From JANOSH01 sp031415695 (GTDB lineage: Bacteria; Actinomycetota; Acidimicrobiia; Acidimicrobiales; Ilumatobacteraceae), in the NCBI GenBank assembly GCA_031415695.1, contig JANOSH010000061.1, positions 124,001 through 188,000 on the forward strand: a stretch of 64,000 nucleotides of DNA, written 5' to 3'. The translations under genes were made by a program, and so were the position numbers. A model generated the notes under the pieces. That model saw only the letters and a list, made by a program, of their open reading frames with translations. It was not told the DNA's origin and did not search any database. Within the stretch, counting starts at the first letter, position 1; each line of letters begins with the position of its first letter. Shown here piece by piece: positions 42,970 to 53,400 of this stretch.

Positions 42970-45279
42970 ATGATGCCACGAACCGCGATTCTACGGCTGG
43001 GGGCGTCTTTGCGAACAGGTCGATTGCTGTCAGGCGGCCGGCGCATCCTTGCCCTCGTTGTTCTACTGGTCGCTGGCGTGCTGGGCATGGGTGCAGCGCC
43101 CGCTCTCGCTGCCGACGGCGTAACCATTAGCGCCACCGCCGGGGTCGAAGGTCTGGGCGCACTCGGCAGACCAACGCCGATTCGGATCTCGATAAGTTCG
43201 ACCAGAACCGTTCGGGGAACCTTGAGCATCGCCCAGATCAATGGCCCACCCAGCATCCGTGGCGATCGCGACATCGAAGTAGCAGCAGGAACCACCAAGG
43301 AAGTGTGGATGTCGTTGTCGGCCTCACCATTCGGGTTCGGCGGCAATGTCGAAATTGTGATGAGCGAACGTAACGGTGACAAAACGCGACACGAAGTAGC
43401 TGTCGGTATTGCCTCGGACGTCAACCTAATTGGCGTCCTGCCCCGCCTGGCAGCTGCCTCCAGTCCACCCAAGGAGATGGTGTTCGGTGGAGACCTTGGC
43501 AGTGCACGCATAGCCAAGGTCGACCCCGCGCAGCTTCGGCTGGGACCCGACGGCATCACAATGTTCGACATCATTGCCGCTTCGGCCAACGACCTCACGC
43601 AACTCGACGCGGTCGACCTGAATACGGTGGTCGCCTGGGTTCATGCGGGCGGCCAACTACTGGTCGATGACGACCCGGCCGGTGCATTACCCAAGGCCTG
43701 GGTCCCTGGGCTTGCCGGGTACATAGCTGCCGGACACGGCGAGGTACGGCTCACGAACGGAAGCCTTGCCGCTGGTACCTGGACCGACACCATCCAAGTC
43801 GCCCCCGCAACGAACAACAACGGGCCAGGCTCGCAAGTCCTGAGCAAGCGGGTGGGGAGCGGCCCACCTATCAGCACGCTTACCAGTGATGCCGGACTTC
43901 GCCTCCGTCGCTTCGGACCTGTGCTGTTGCTACTCGTGTTGTATCTGGCCCTCATTGGGCCGATTTTGTTTTTCGTCTTGCGTAGCATTCGCCGACTGCC
44001 GATGGCCTGGGTGGCAATACCGATCCTGGCGCTCGTGACCAGCGGGCTAGTAGCCGTTGTCGGTGGCAAATCTCGAACCTCGAAGAGCGCGTCACACGTC
44101 ACCATTACCGAACTGACACCCACAGGCGCCATTGCCACGACCAACGGTTTAATCTTCAGCAATACGGCAGGCAGGCGGGGTCTGCGGTACGGCCCGGGCT
44201 GGTCGGCGAAACTGTCCCAATCGGGCGATTTCAGCCAGGTCGTGGTCGAGCGACGCGACGATACCGGCGTCGAGGTGTTCGCGGAACTCGGCTCGGGTCA
44301 AGCCAAGTTGCTCGACGCCAACGGCCTCCTCGCAGCGAATGAAATCTCCGATGGCATCGAATTGACTGCCGTCAGCGACACCAACGGCACAGCGACCGGC
44401 GTGGTGCGAAACACCGGCAAGCAACCCCTCGACGATGTCGCCGTTTTCGTTGGTTTGAGCGCAACGTACCTGGGTCGTATCGAACCAGGTGCCCAACTCG
44501 CCTATGTCGTCGAGGCAGCAGCGACACCGGTTGACATACCCGCCGAGTATCAGGTGTGGTCGAACGACCAGGGCAGTTTCTTCGAAGGCGGCGGTTTTTT
44601 CCCTGGCAACCAAGGCAAGTTTTTCCCCGGCAGGGAACCCATTATGGCGACCATCGCTGCCCCGTTCCCGGTTACGACCCTGGCCCCTGGTGCGAACTCA
44701 ACCGTCGCCGACGAGCCGGTTGTACCGCGTACTCAGGGTTCGATGGCTGCCCAAGGCTCTACACCGAGCGCCAGTATCTCGGCGTGGATCTACGCCCAAC
44801 GCGGTCGCCAAGCCACAACAATGTTTGGTACCGCGCAGGCGGTTGGATGGCGACGCGACGCGACGGGACCGCTGGCAACTCTCAACGGCCAAGTGGTCAC
44901 GGCTGGCCGAATAGCCATCGCAGCCATTGCCCCGGTGACGCCGACGCGACGCATTACCGACATCACCGTGCGCCGCGAGTTGGTACGTACCTCGGGATTC
45001 AACCAAGACCAAAACGGCCCCTCCGAAGCGGGAATCGCTCGTTTCGTGCTCCCGCCCGAATCGACAGGCGACAAGCGGGTTTTTACGACCACGACGCCAC
45101 CGTGGATGACAGAACTCGCCATGTGGGATGGCAGCACCTGGCAGAGCATCGATGTCACCGGCCCAAGAACAAACGTGCCGGACTCGGCCATTCGCAGCGG
45201 CGTGATTCTCGCCCGATTCAAAGCAGCGCTCCTGAACGACCCGGGCGGTACGAACTGGACTGTGCAGGAACGCGAATGA
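42970..45279 (+). CDS. Large exported membrane protein of the MoxR/vWA block
   Basis: This 769-residue protein has an N-terminal signal-like helix (ILALVVLLVAGVLGMGAAPALAAD) and an extracytoplasmic beta-rich region. One DUF4350-like stretch there reads VVAWVHAGGQLLVDDDPAG. Two helices near residues 315-365 (VLLLLVLYLALIGPILFFVL and neighbours) follow. A second extracytoplasmic domain with long Asn/Gly loops completes it. No enzyme motif was found. Its stop overlaps the ABC ATPase start (ATGA), so it probably belongs to the exporter. The start is an ATG at 42970, with another ATG at 42973. Confidence 0.6.
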   Translation: MMPRTAILRLGASLRTGRLLSGGRRILALVVLLVAGVLGMGAAPALAADGVTISATAGVEGLGALGRPTPIRISISSTRTVRGTLSIAQINGPPSIRGDRDIEVAAGTTKEVWMSLSASPFGFGGNVEIVMSERNGDKTRHEVAVGIASDVNLIGVLPRLAAASSPPKEMVFGGDLGSARIAKVDPAQLRLGPDGITMFDIIAASANDLTQLDAVDLNTVVAWVHAGGQLLVDDDPAGALPKAWVPGLAGYIAAGHGEVRLTNGSLAAGTWTDTIQVAPATNNNGPGSQVLSKRVGSGPPISTLTSDAGLRLRRFGPVLLLLVLYLALIGPILFFVLRSIRRLPMAWVAIPILALVTSGLVAVVGGKSRTSKSASHVTITELTPTGAIATTNGLIFSNTAGRRGLRYGPGWSAKLSQSGDFSQVVVERRDDTGVEVFAELGSGQAKLLDANGLLAANEISDGIELTAVSDTNGTATGVVRNTGKQPLDDVAVFVGLSATYLGRIEPGAQLAYVVEAAATPVDIPAEYQVWSNDQGSFFEGGGFFPGNQGKFFPGREPIMATIAAPFPVTTLAPGANSTVADEPVVPRTQGSMAAQGSTPSASISAWIYAQRGRQATTMFGTAQAVGWRRDATGPLATLNGQVVTAGRIAIAAIAPVTPTRRITDITVRRELVRTSGFNQDQNGPSEAGIARFVLPPESTGDKRVFTTTTPPWMTELAMWDGSTWQSIDVTGPRTNVPDSAIRSGVILARFKAALLNDPGGTNWTVQERE

Positions 45280-46148
45280 CTATCGCCCTCGACGTGCAAC
45301 ATCTTTCCAAGACGTACGGCCAACTGCGCGCCGTTGACGACGTGTCGTTCGCAGTACCGACAGGCGCAGTGTTTGGACTGGTCGGGCCGAACGGCGCCGG
45401 CAAAACCACCACGCTGTCGATTCTGGCCACGCTGCTCTTGCCAACGTCGGGAGACGTTCGGGTCGGCGGCCACGACCCAGTCACCAACGCGCGGGCGGTG
45501 CGCGCCGTCATGGGTTACATGCCCGATTCGCTTGGCGTGTACGAGAACCTTCAGGTGGACGAATACCTGCGGTTCTTTGCCGACGCCCACAAAGTGCCCA
45601 AGGCACGACGCGACGAACTGGTCGGCGAACTACTCGAACTCGTCGACCTCGATGTGAAACGCACCGCCATGGTGAACTCGCTGTCACGGGGCATGAAACA
45701 ACGCCTCAGTTTGGCGCGAGCCATGGTGCACGACCCGTCGGTGCTGCTGCTCGATGAGCCCGCTAGCGGCCTTGACCCACGGGCCCGGGTCGAACTCCGT
45801 GAGCTAATCGCTGGGCTGCGCGACATGGGCAAAACCATTGTCGTTTCCAGCCATATCCTGCCCGAACTCCAGGAAATCTGTAGCCACGTTGCCATCATGG
45901 AAGCCGGGCAGTTGCTGGCTTCAGGTTCCCCGGCCGATATCTTGCGCGACCTCGGCGAGGCTAAACGCGTCGCCGTGAAATTCGCCGATGGCACCACCGA
46001 GACTCACTCGGTCACCGGCACGACTGAGCAGGCCTCATTACTACGGCGGCTGGTGGTAACCGACGGCCGCGACGTTGTTGAATTCGTCGAGCAGGGCGGC
46101 GACCTCGAAGACCTGTTCCTAAGGATCACGAAGGGCGTGGTGCAATGA
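45276..46148 (+). CDS. ABC transporter ATP-binding protein
   Basis: This 290-residue ATPase has Walker A GLVGPNGAGKTTTLSILA, the signature LSRGMKQRLSLARAMVHDP, Walker B VLLLDEPASGLDPRARV and the switch histidine VVSSHIL. This is the pattern of an exporter-type (CcmA/NatA-like) ABC ATPase. The ATG at 45276 overlaps the stop of the exported protein gene (ATGA), and its own stop overlaps the permease start. It energises the following permease. Confidence 0.94.
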   Translation: MTIALDVQHLSKTYGQLRAVDDVSFAVPTGAVFGLVGPNGAGKTTTLSILATLLLPTSGDVRVGGHDPVTNARAVRAVMGYMPDSLGVYENLQVDEYLRFFADAHKVPKARRDELVGELLELVDLDVKRTAMVNSLSRGMKQRLSLARAMVHDPSVLLLDEPASGLDPRARVELRELIAGLRDMGKTIVVSSHILPELQEICSHVAIMEAGQLLASGSPADILRDLGEAKRVAVKFADGTTETHSVTGTTEQASLLRRLVVTDGRDVVEFVEQGGDLEDLFLRITKGVVQ

Positions 46149-47050
46149 TCACCGTCAACCCGGTACTTGGCCGCGAGCTACGTGAACGCCTTCGTTCGGG
46201 CCGGGCGTTTGCAGCTATCACCGTCTTTGTCGGGCTGCTTTTGTTGCTCACCTGGGCAATAAACACCGGTAGCAGCAACGCGAACCCTGGCGATCTCAGC
46301 GCTCTTACATCCACCGGACGCTCCCTGCTCGATGGCCTCACATTCGGCATGATGTTCCTGATGGCGTTCTTCCTGCCCGGTATTGCCGCAGGGGCGATTT
46401 CGGGTGAGCGCGAGCGTGAAACGCTGATACCGCTGCAGGTTACGTTGCTGTCGTCTCGGTCGATTCTCACCGGGAAGATACTGGCCGCGTCGGCGTTTGC
46501 AGCGCTGTTGTTGGTTGCTGCCACTCCGCTGTTCGCTACGGCCTACCTGCTCGGTGGTGTATCACTCGCCGAAGCAGTTCGCACCCTTGTGGCGCTCGGG
46601 GCTATCGCCGTCATGATCACCACCATTGCCGTTGTGTGCTCGTCGATCGTGCGACGAACACAGGCCGCCGTGTTGCTGGCGTACACCGTCACGTTTTTCG
46701 TGTTTGTGGCAGCACCATTCATTTTCGGTATGGCCAGCATTGTCGAGACGAGGCGGAACCAACCAACTGGTGCCCCTAACGGTGTTACGCGCGCCTTGCT
46801 ACTTCCTAATCCGGTGGTCGCCCTTGCGGCATTCGCCGAGCCGACGGCGGGAAAACAAGACGGCTCGAACTCGGGGCCGTTGGCCAGTGTGCGCCAGGGT
46901 TTGCGAAACGACTCGATCGGTCAATTCCGCACCACATATTTCGGCATTCCCGATTGGCTGTGGTCGTTTGGATTCCTCAGCGTCGGTACCGGATTGTTCA
47001 CGGTTCTTGGTGTACGAGCGCTGCGAACCCCGGCACGGACCGAGCGGTAG
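46145..47050 (+). CDS. ABC transporter permease
   Basis: This 301-residue protein has an N-terminal segment VLGRELRERLRSGRAFAAIT and six or so membrane helices, including LLLLTWAINTGS, GMMFLMAFFLPGIAAGAISG with the cytoplasmic EAA-like loop ERERETLIPL, and IAVMITTIAVVCSSIVR. It fits the ABC-2 family permease partnering the upstream ATPase. The start overlaps that gene (ATGA). The transported substrate is unknown; the neighbouring MoxR/vWA genes suggest envelope assembly. Confidence 0.85.
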   Translation: MITVNPVLGRELRERLRSGRAFAAITVFVGLLLLLTWAINTGSSNANPGDLSALTSTGRSLLDGLTFGMMFLMAFFLPGIAAGAISGERERETLIPLQVTLLSSRSILTGKILAASAFAALLLVAATPLFATAYLLGGVSLAEAVRTLVALGAIAVMITTIAVVCSSIVRRTQAAVLLAYTVTFFVFVAAPFIFGMASIVETRRNQPTGAPNGVTRALLLPNPVVALAAFAEPTAGKQDGSNSGPLASVRQGLRNDSIGQFRTTYFGIPDWLWSFGFLSVGTGLFTVLGVRALRTPARTER

Positions 47051-47052
47051 CT

Positions 47053-48591
47053 GTGGCTCAGATCCCCGCTGTCGTGCTGTCGTTGCTGTACTCGGTGCGG
47101 CGGCGATTGCGTGTGGCGTGGCTGGTAGCTGCACTGCAATGGCTGGCACCAGGTATCGCCGTCGCCACCCTCGTTGTAGTGCTCGTCGGTCGAGTTCGGC
47201 CGTGGGTTTGGCCGGAACGTGTAGCGTTGGGTTTCCCGCTGGCGGCGCTGGTCGTCATGGCCATAGCGGCAACCATCATTCGAATTCCGCTTCACGCCGC
47301 CGCGTTGGTCGCCGACCGAGGCTTCGACACACGAGACACTTTCTCGACCGCTCTCGACGTCGACAACGGTGCCTTCACCGACCGCATACACGCTCGGGCT
47401 TGTGCCCTCGCCGCCAACCGACGCGGCCGTGACGCCTTGGCGTTGCGCCTACTAGTACGACGACTCGCGTTCGCCGCGCTAGTGGCAGCGGCTGCCATCG
47501 GCCTGGCCCTTGTCGACAACCCGCAAGACCGTGTACGTGTTCAGCAAAGTTCCGATGCTGCCGCGGTACAAGCCGCAGCCGACAACCTGCGGGCCGAGGC
47601 CGCCGCGCTGGCCGAACGAGCAACCAACGCGGCCGAACGAGCCGTGGCCGACGAACTGACGAGCGCAGCCAACGAACTGGACCGCACAACAGAACTGACG
47701 AAAGCCGAGGAGATTCTGCGGCGCACCGAGGCGAACTTCGCGCAACAGGTGCCCCACGATGTGCTGGCGGCCAAGGCTGCAACCAAGGGTCTCGCCCGCA
47801 GCCTGGCCGGGGAACCCTTGGCCGGTGGCACTGCGTCGGGCACCGCGCAACAGTTCACCGACGCCGCAGCTTCGTTGCAAGAAGCGACCCCGGCGCAGCA
47901 ACAGGACCTTGCCGAACGGCTTAGTGAATTGGCCGAAAGCCAACGCGTTGGCGACCCAGCCACGGCTCAAGCTCTCGCCGGTGCGGCGGCAGCCCTCAAG
48001 GCTGGCGACACGAGGACCGCCAGTAGTCAACTGCGTGCAGCTGCCGCCGCAGCCAACGCCACAGCCGCGAAAGTGGCTGCGGCGCAGGCGGCACGCACCG
48101 GCGGCGCCGCGGCCGCAAACGCCGCGGGGAAACTGCCCGGCAGCGGCAAGGGCGCCGGAGCCGGCACTGGCGCAGGCACAGGAGCTGGTGCTGGCACCGG
48201 GACGGGCTTGGGGAGCGGCAACCCGTCAGGCAACGTGAGTGGCGGTGGTTCGGGTGGTGGCCAACCGGGCCAGGGTGGCGCTGGAACGTCGGGTGGCACG
48301 TCGGGCCAAGGGCCGTCGTCGGGTGAGATACCTCAGCTCGGCGACGTGAACTTGCCCGTTGGTAGCGACGGCGAGCAGATCAATGCCGGCGGCACCCCAA
48401 CCGGTGAACCGGGAGAGATTGTCGGCAAGGGCGACGGCCCCACCCAGGGCGGCTCGGTGCGCACGCCCGTATCGAACGTGCTTCCCACCTACACGGCTCA
48501 GGCCCTCGATGCGCTCAATCGCGGTGCGGTGGCGCCAACCGACCGAACTCTCGTGACTAACTACTTCGACGAACTGGCAGGCCAAACGTGA
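47053..48591 (+). CDS. DUF4175-like membrane protein with Ala- and Gly-rich stalk
   Basis: This 512-residue protein has two membrane helices in the first ~80 residues (APGIAVATLVVVLVG and LGFPLAALVVMAIAAT) and a third near 140. A long Ala/Glu-rich coiled-coil-like region (ADNLRAEAAALAERATNAA) follows, then a Gly/Ala/Thr linker near 365-450. The conserved end is LPTYTAQALDALNRGAV. It starts at GTG 2 bp after the permease stop; the longer in-frame ORF shadows the permease gene. The layout resembles the stalk/scaffold proteins that sit between ABC exporters and MoxR/vWA genes. Confidence 0.65.
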   Translation: MAQIPAVVLSLLYSVRRRLRVAWLVAALQWLAPGIAVATLVVVLVGRVRPWVWPERVALGFPLAALVVMAIAATIIRIPLHAAALVADRGFDTRDTFSTALDVDNGAFTDRIHARACALAANRRGRDALALRLLVRRLAFAALVAAAAIGLALVDNPQDRVRVQQSSDAAAVQAAADNLRAEAAALAERATNAAERAVADELTSAANELDRTTELTKAEEILRRTEANFAQQVPHDVLAAKAATKGLARSLAGEPLAGGTASGTAQQFTDAAASLQEATPAQQQDLAERLSELAESQRVGDPATAQALAGAAAALKAGDTRTASSQLRAAAAAANATAAKVAAAQAARTGGAAAANAAGKLPGSGKGAGAGTGAGTGAGAGTGTGLGSGNPSGNVSGGGSGGGQPGQGGAGTSGGTSGQGPSSGEIPQLGDVNLPVGSDGEQINAGGTPTGEPGEIVGKGDGPTQGGSVRTPVSNVLPTYTAQALDALNRGAVAPTDRTLVTNYFDELAGQT

Positions 48592-49595
48592 CCATCGACA
48601 TGACCCCTGAGCTGTACGCAACAACGGCTCAGGCCATCGAGAACGAGATCGGAAAAGTTATCGTGGGCCAACACGACCTGGTCCGTTCGGTGTTGGTGTG
48701 TTTGCTTGCCGAAGGTCATGCACTGCTCGAGGGCGTACCGGGGCTCGGCAAGACGCAGCTAATCAAGACGCTTTCGCAGGTGGTCGACGTGGAGTTCTCT
48801 CGCATTCAGTTCACACCCGATCTGATGCCCGCCGATATCACGGGAACCCAGATACTCGAAGAACGAGAGGACGGCGGACGCGTCTTCAAATTCCGCTCCG
48901 GACCAATTTTCGCCAGTCTTGTCCTGGCCGACGAAATCAACCGGGCGACGCCCAAGACACAGTCCGCGATGCTCGAAGCCATGCAGGAACGCACGGTCAC
49001 GGTGGCAGGCGAATCACGCCGGCTGCCCAGTCCGTTCTTGGTCATGGCGACCCAAAACCCCATCGAGATGGAGGGCACGTACCCCTTGCCCGAGGCCCAA
49101 CTCGACCGTTTCCTGCTCAAGGCATTGGTGCGCTTCCCCACCGCCGACGAACTGGTCGACGTCGTTACCCGCACGACAACTGGTGTCACCGCGCCGGTGC
49201 GCGCCGTGGTGAACACCGAGCAGCTTCGAGCCATGATTGCGCTGACGCCTCAGGTGCCCGCGGCTAGCCATGTGGTGCGTCATGCCGTCGACCTCGTGTT
49301 GGCTACCCATCCCGGTCACGACACTGCGCCCGACGCCGTGTCGAAGTATGTGCGTAACGGAGCATCGCCTCGTGGCGCCCAGTCACTCATTCTTGCCGGC
49401 AAAGTCGCGGCACTGCTCTCTGGCCGTCCGTATGTGTCGATCGACGATCTGCGTGAGTTGGCTCCAGCCGTGCTCCGCCATCGTCTAGTGCTCGGCTACG
49501 AGGCGGTCGCCGACGCCACGAGCGCCGACGCCATCGTTGCTTCGGTGCTCGACGCTGTACCCCGGCCGGCTCCGGCGATGCGCGGAGCTTCGTGA
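48588..49595 (+). CDS. MoxR-family AAA+ ATPase
   Basis: This 335-residue AAA+ ATPase has Walker A LLEGVPGLGKTQLIKTL, Walker B LVLADEINRATPKTQSAMLEAM, the family's MATQNPIEMEGTYPLPEAQLDRF and a C-terminal lid with VSIDDLRELAPAVLRHRL. MoxR proteins act as chaperones for metal or vWA partner proteins. The GTG start overlaps the stop of the DUF4175-like gene (GTGA), and its stop overlaps the DUF58 gene (GTGA). It probably remodels the vWA proteins encoded downstream. Confidence 0.96.
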   Translation: MTIDMTPELYATTAQAIENEIGKVIVGQHDLVRSVLVCLLAEGHALLEGVPGLGKTQLIKTLSQVVDVEFSRIQFTPDLMPADITGTQILEEREDGGRVFKFRSGPIFASLVLADEINRATPKTQSAMLEAMQERTVTVAGESRRLPSPFLVMATQNPIEMEGTYPLPEAQLDRFLLKALVRFPTADELVDVVTRTTTGVTAPVRAVVNTEQLRAMIALTPQVPAASHVVRHAVDLVLATHPGHDTAPDAVSKYVRNGASPRGAQSLILAGKVAALLSGRPYVSIDDLRELAPAVLRHRLVLGYEAVADATSADAIVASVLDAVPRPAPAMRGAS

Positions 49596-50452
49596 CCGAG
49601 CCCCTGCTACCGGCCGAGCTCTTGGCCCGGCTCGAACGGTTGCAGTTGTCAACGCGCCGCAGGCTCTCGGGGTTTCAAACCGCACAGCATCGAAGTGTGC
49701 GCCACGGCACCAGCTTGGACTTCGCCGACTACCGCCAGTACCACCCCGGCGACGACTTTCGCCGTATCGATTACAACCTGTACGCCCGACTCGACGTTCT
49801 GGCCCTGAAGCTGTTCGAAGCCGAAGACGACATCACGGTGCGGCTATTGATCGACACGTCGGCGTCGATGGTCGCCCCGAAACTCGACCAAGCCGTACGG
49901 GCGGCGGCGGCAGTCGGCTGGATTGCGTTGTGCCGACGTGATGCCGTTGTCGTTCACACCTTTACCGGGGCGGCACCGGCGCGTTTTCGAGGCAGGAGCG
50001 ACGCCCCTGCTCTGTTTGCTCATCTGGAACGACTTGTGGCCGACGGCGACACCCGATTCGTAGCTGCGGCAAGCGATCTTCTAGCCCGACCCGGACCCCG
50101 GGGCATGACCGTACTGGTGAGCGATCTCATGACACCGGAATGGGAAACCGGCTTGGCGCGCCTGCCTGCACGCGGTAGCGACGTGTCGGTTATCCATGTG
50201 CTCGACCGGGCCGAGATCGAACCGGACCTGTTCGGCGATGTCGAACTTGTCGATGCCGAGACCGGCAGGGGCGTCCCCATCAGCGTTACCGCCGACGTGT
50301 TGAAGGACTACCGAAAAACAGCTCAGGCCTGGCTCGACGACGTCAGTGCACGATGCCGGTACGTCGGCGCTTCGTATATCCGCCTGTTCGCCGATGACCC
50401 GTTGGAAGACACGCTCGTTGGTGGTTGGCGCGCAGCAGGAACACTGAAATGA
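49592..50452 (+). CDS. DUF58-family protein
   Basis: This 286-residue protein has the DUF58 signature RQYHPGDDFRRIDYNLYARL, followed by a vWA-like domain with LLIDTSASM (MIDAS motif Asp-x-Ser-x-Ser). DUF58 proteins are partners of MoxR ATPases. No membrane segment is apparent. It begins at GTG that overlaps the MoxR stop and is followed after 10 bp by the large vWA protein gene, so it sits in the core of the MoxR/vWA block. Confidence 0.94.
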   Translation: MTEPLLPAELLARLERLQLSTRRRLSGFQTAQHRSVRHGTSLDFADYRQYHPGDDFRRIDYNLYARLDVLALKLFEAEDDITVRLLIDTSASMVAPKLDQAVRAAAAVGWIALCRRDAVVVHTFTGAAPARFRGRSDAPALFAHLERLVADGDTRFVAAASDLLARPGPRGMTVLVSDLMTPEWETGLARLPARGSDVSVIHVLDRAEIEPDLFGDVELVDAETGRGVPISVTADVLKDYRKTAQAWLDDVSARCRYVGASYIRLFADDPLEDTLVGGWRAAGTLK

Positions 50453-50462
50453 GCGGGCTGCG

Positions 50463-53400
50463 GTGAGGTTCGGTAACCCGGTCGGGTTTGCGCTCCTCGC
50501 GCTGGCCGGTCCCATCATTGCCTTGCACATTCTGCGGCCCAGACGACGATCCGTTCCGGTCCCGTCCACCTTTTTGTGGAAACAACTCGAGCGGCCCGTC
50601 AGCTCGGCGTCGCCTTGGCAGAAACTGCGGTTCAGTTGGTTGCTCGCCGCCCAGCTGTTGGCGGTGGCGTTGCTGGCGCTAGCGGTCGCGCGACCCGAAC
50701 GTGTGCGCCCGGTGCCACTGGCTCAGCACACCGTGTTCGTCATCGATGCATCGGGGTCCATGGCGGCCACGGACGGATCTCCCGATCGTCTGGCCGACGC
50801 CAAGGCGCGAGCAAAGAAGCTTCGACGGCAACTACCAACCGGTGGCCTCGCCAGTGTTGTCGTGGCCGGCGACCGGGCGCGCGTCGCGCTCACCACCAGC
50901 AGCAGCGCCGACGCGTTCGACGCTGCGCTTCGAAGCATTGATGTAAGCGCGGGGCCTCCCGACATTCAGGATGCGTTCACGCTCGCAGCCAGCCTCGACT
51001 CGGGCGACGTGCCAACCGGTGTCGTACTGGTGTCTGACGGTGGGTTGACCGCCGAAGAACGGGCGCTCGTGCCACCGGGAACACGGTACGAACGCGTCGG
51101 CGAGCGGGCGGCCAATCGCGCGGTCACCCGAGTGACAACCGAACCACGTGGCAGTGGCCAACACGTCAGGGTCGAGGTGCGTAACACCGGTGGGCCTCGC
51201 GTGCGACAACCGGTGCGGCTCGATGTGAACGGTCGCACCGTTGCATCGGGCGAACTCGACCTGGGCGGCGGGGCAATCTCGACGTTCGAAGCCGACGTGC
51301 CGGCCGGTGAACGCATCGAAGCGTTCCTCGACGGCACCGATCTGTTGTCGCTCGACGACCGCGGCGTGGCCGTGTCGGCGCAACGCCGCAACGTGCGCGT
51401 GTTCCTCGCCGGCGACGACCGCTTCATCGGTCAACTGTTGGCTGTGATGCCTGGGGTCACCGTGGAGCGCGGGGCGGGGTTACCAGCCAGCCGGGTCGAC
51501 GTGGCCATCTACAACGGGGTCGCAGTCCCCGACGACATCACGGTGCCGTTCCTCGCAATCGCTCCCCCTTCTGGCACTCGTGAGGTCAAGGTCACGGGCA
51601 CTGTCGAGCGGCCATCGGTCACCGTGCTGCGTACCGACGAACCGCTCATTGCCGAACTCGACCTCACCGACGTAGCCATCGCAGCAACGCAACGACTGAC
51701 TGCCCCCGCCGCCACCACGGTGATCGGTGCAGTTGAAACCCCGCTGCTCGTCACTGGCAGCCGCGACGGGCGGCCCTACGCGTACCTCGGCTTTTCGTTG
51801 TCCGACACCAACCTGGCGTTGCAGGTGCCTTTCCCCGTGCTTGGTGACCGGCTCGTGAACTTCCTGGCCGGAGCCGACCCGGCCACGGTCGCTCTCACCG
51901 TTGGCGACGCCATCCCTGTCGATCGAACCGTCGCTACCCGCCTTGCGTCACCCGATGGCAAAGCATTCACCGTGAACCCCGGTGACGCCAACCCACTCGC
52001 TACCCGCGCCGGATTTTGGACGCTTACCACCGAAGGTCGACCTCCCGTAACACTGGGGGTGAACCCGTCGGCTCGTGAGTCCGACCTTGAACCGCTCGCC
52101 CAACTCGACGCCACGAAAGACCCGGCTACACGCGCCACAGGCGCGGGCACCGACGTGCAGTCACTCTTGGCACCGTTTGCGTGGGCGTTGCTGGTTCTCG
52201 GTGCCCTGGAACTGTTGTTGGCCCGGCGGGCAAATGCGGTGCCAAAGCGACAGTGGCGTGCGTCGGTTGTCGCCCGAGCAGCTATCGGCGCGCTTGTCCT
52301 TCTCGCCCTTTTCGGGCCGACGTTCAGCAGGGCCGCGAATGGAGTGGCCACCATCTTCGTGATCGACGGTTCGGCATCACTTGGGTCGGGAGGGCGCAAC
52401 GACGCCAGCGAGTTCGTACGGGTGGCTCTGGCCGCCAAACCGGCCGACGCCCGCGCCGGCGTCGTGGTGTTCGGCGGCGATGCTCGGGTCGATCGCACGG
52501 TACGCGCCGACACCGCTTTCACCCGGCCAGAGGTGCGGGTCGAACAGGGGGCCACCAACCTGGCTACTGCGCTGCGACTGGGCGCTGCCATTGCCCCGTC
52601 GGACGCACGTCGACGGGTGGTTGTGGTTTCCGATGGGCGAGCCACACGCGGCGATACTGCAGCAGCTATCGACGACGTGGTCGCTGCGGGCATCCCTGTC
52701 GACACCTCATTAATTGCTTCGGCTGGTGGTCCCGACGTGGCGGTCGCCTCCGTGAAAGGCCCGCCCTTGGCTCGCATCGGCGACGCCATCAGCGTGTCCG
52801 CCGGTGTTGTCAGCAACGTCACCGCGCCGGTTGAAGTAACACTCGAACGCGACGGCAAACCGGTTACGACCAAGGTCATTGACGCCACCCCGGGCGTGAT
52901 TACGGTCGACTTGTCCGACCCGGACCCGCCCGATGTTGGCTTGGCCCAATACCGGGTGCGGGTTCGCACCGCCATCGACACTGTGGCCGACAACGACGCA
53001 GCATCTCTTGGGGTGCGGGTCGAAGGCCCTGCTCGGGTGCTGGTAATTGAGGGTCTCAGCGGTGAAGGCCAGACCATGGCCGACGCGCTATCGGCTGGTG
53101 GCATCGTCGTCGAACGCACAACGGTCGACCGTCTGCCCGGACTCGAAGAACTCAGCGCATTTACCTCGATTGTGCTGGTGAATGTCGACGCACGGACCGT
53201 TCCCGGCGATCGGCTCGACTCGTTGTCGCGGGCCGTGCGCGACCTCGGCCGCGGCCTCGTCACCATCGGCGGGCCCCGCAGCTACGGCGTGGGTGGTTAC
53301 CGCGACAGCGCCCTCGAAGAACTGCTACCGGTGGTCAGTGAGATCACCGACCCGTTGCGTCGCCAAAAGGTCGCCCAGGTGTTGTCGATCGATACGAGCG

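Noticed and set aside
44556..45275. N-terminal extension of the ABC ATPase to 530 residues.
   Set aside because: The extension shadows the large exported protein gene; Walker A spacing fits the ATG at 45276.
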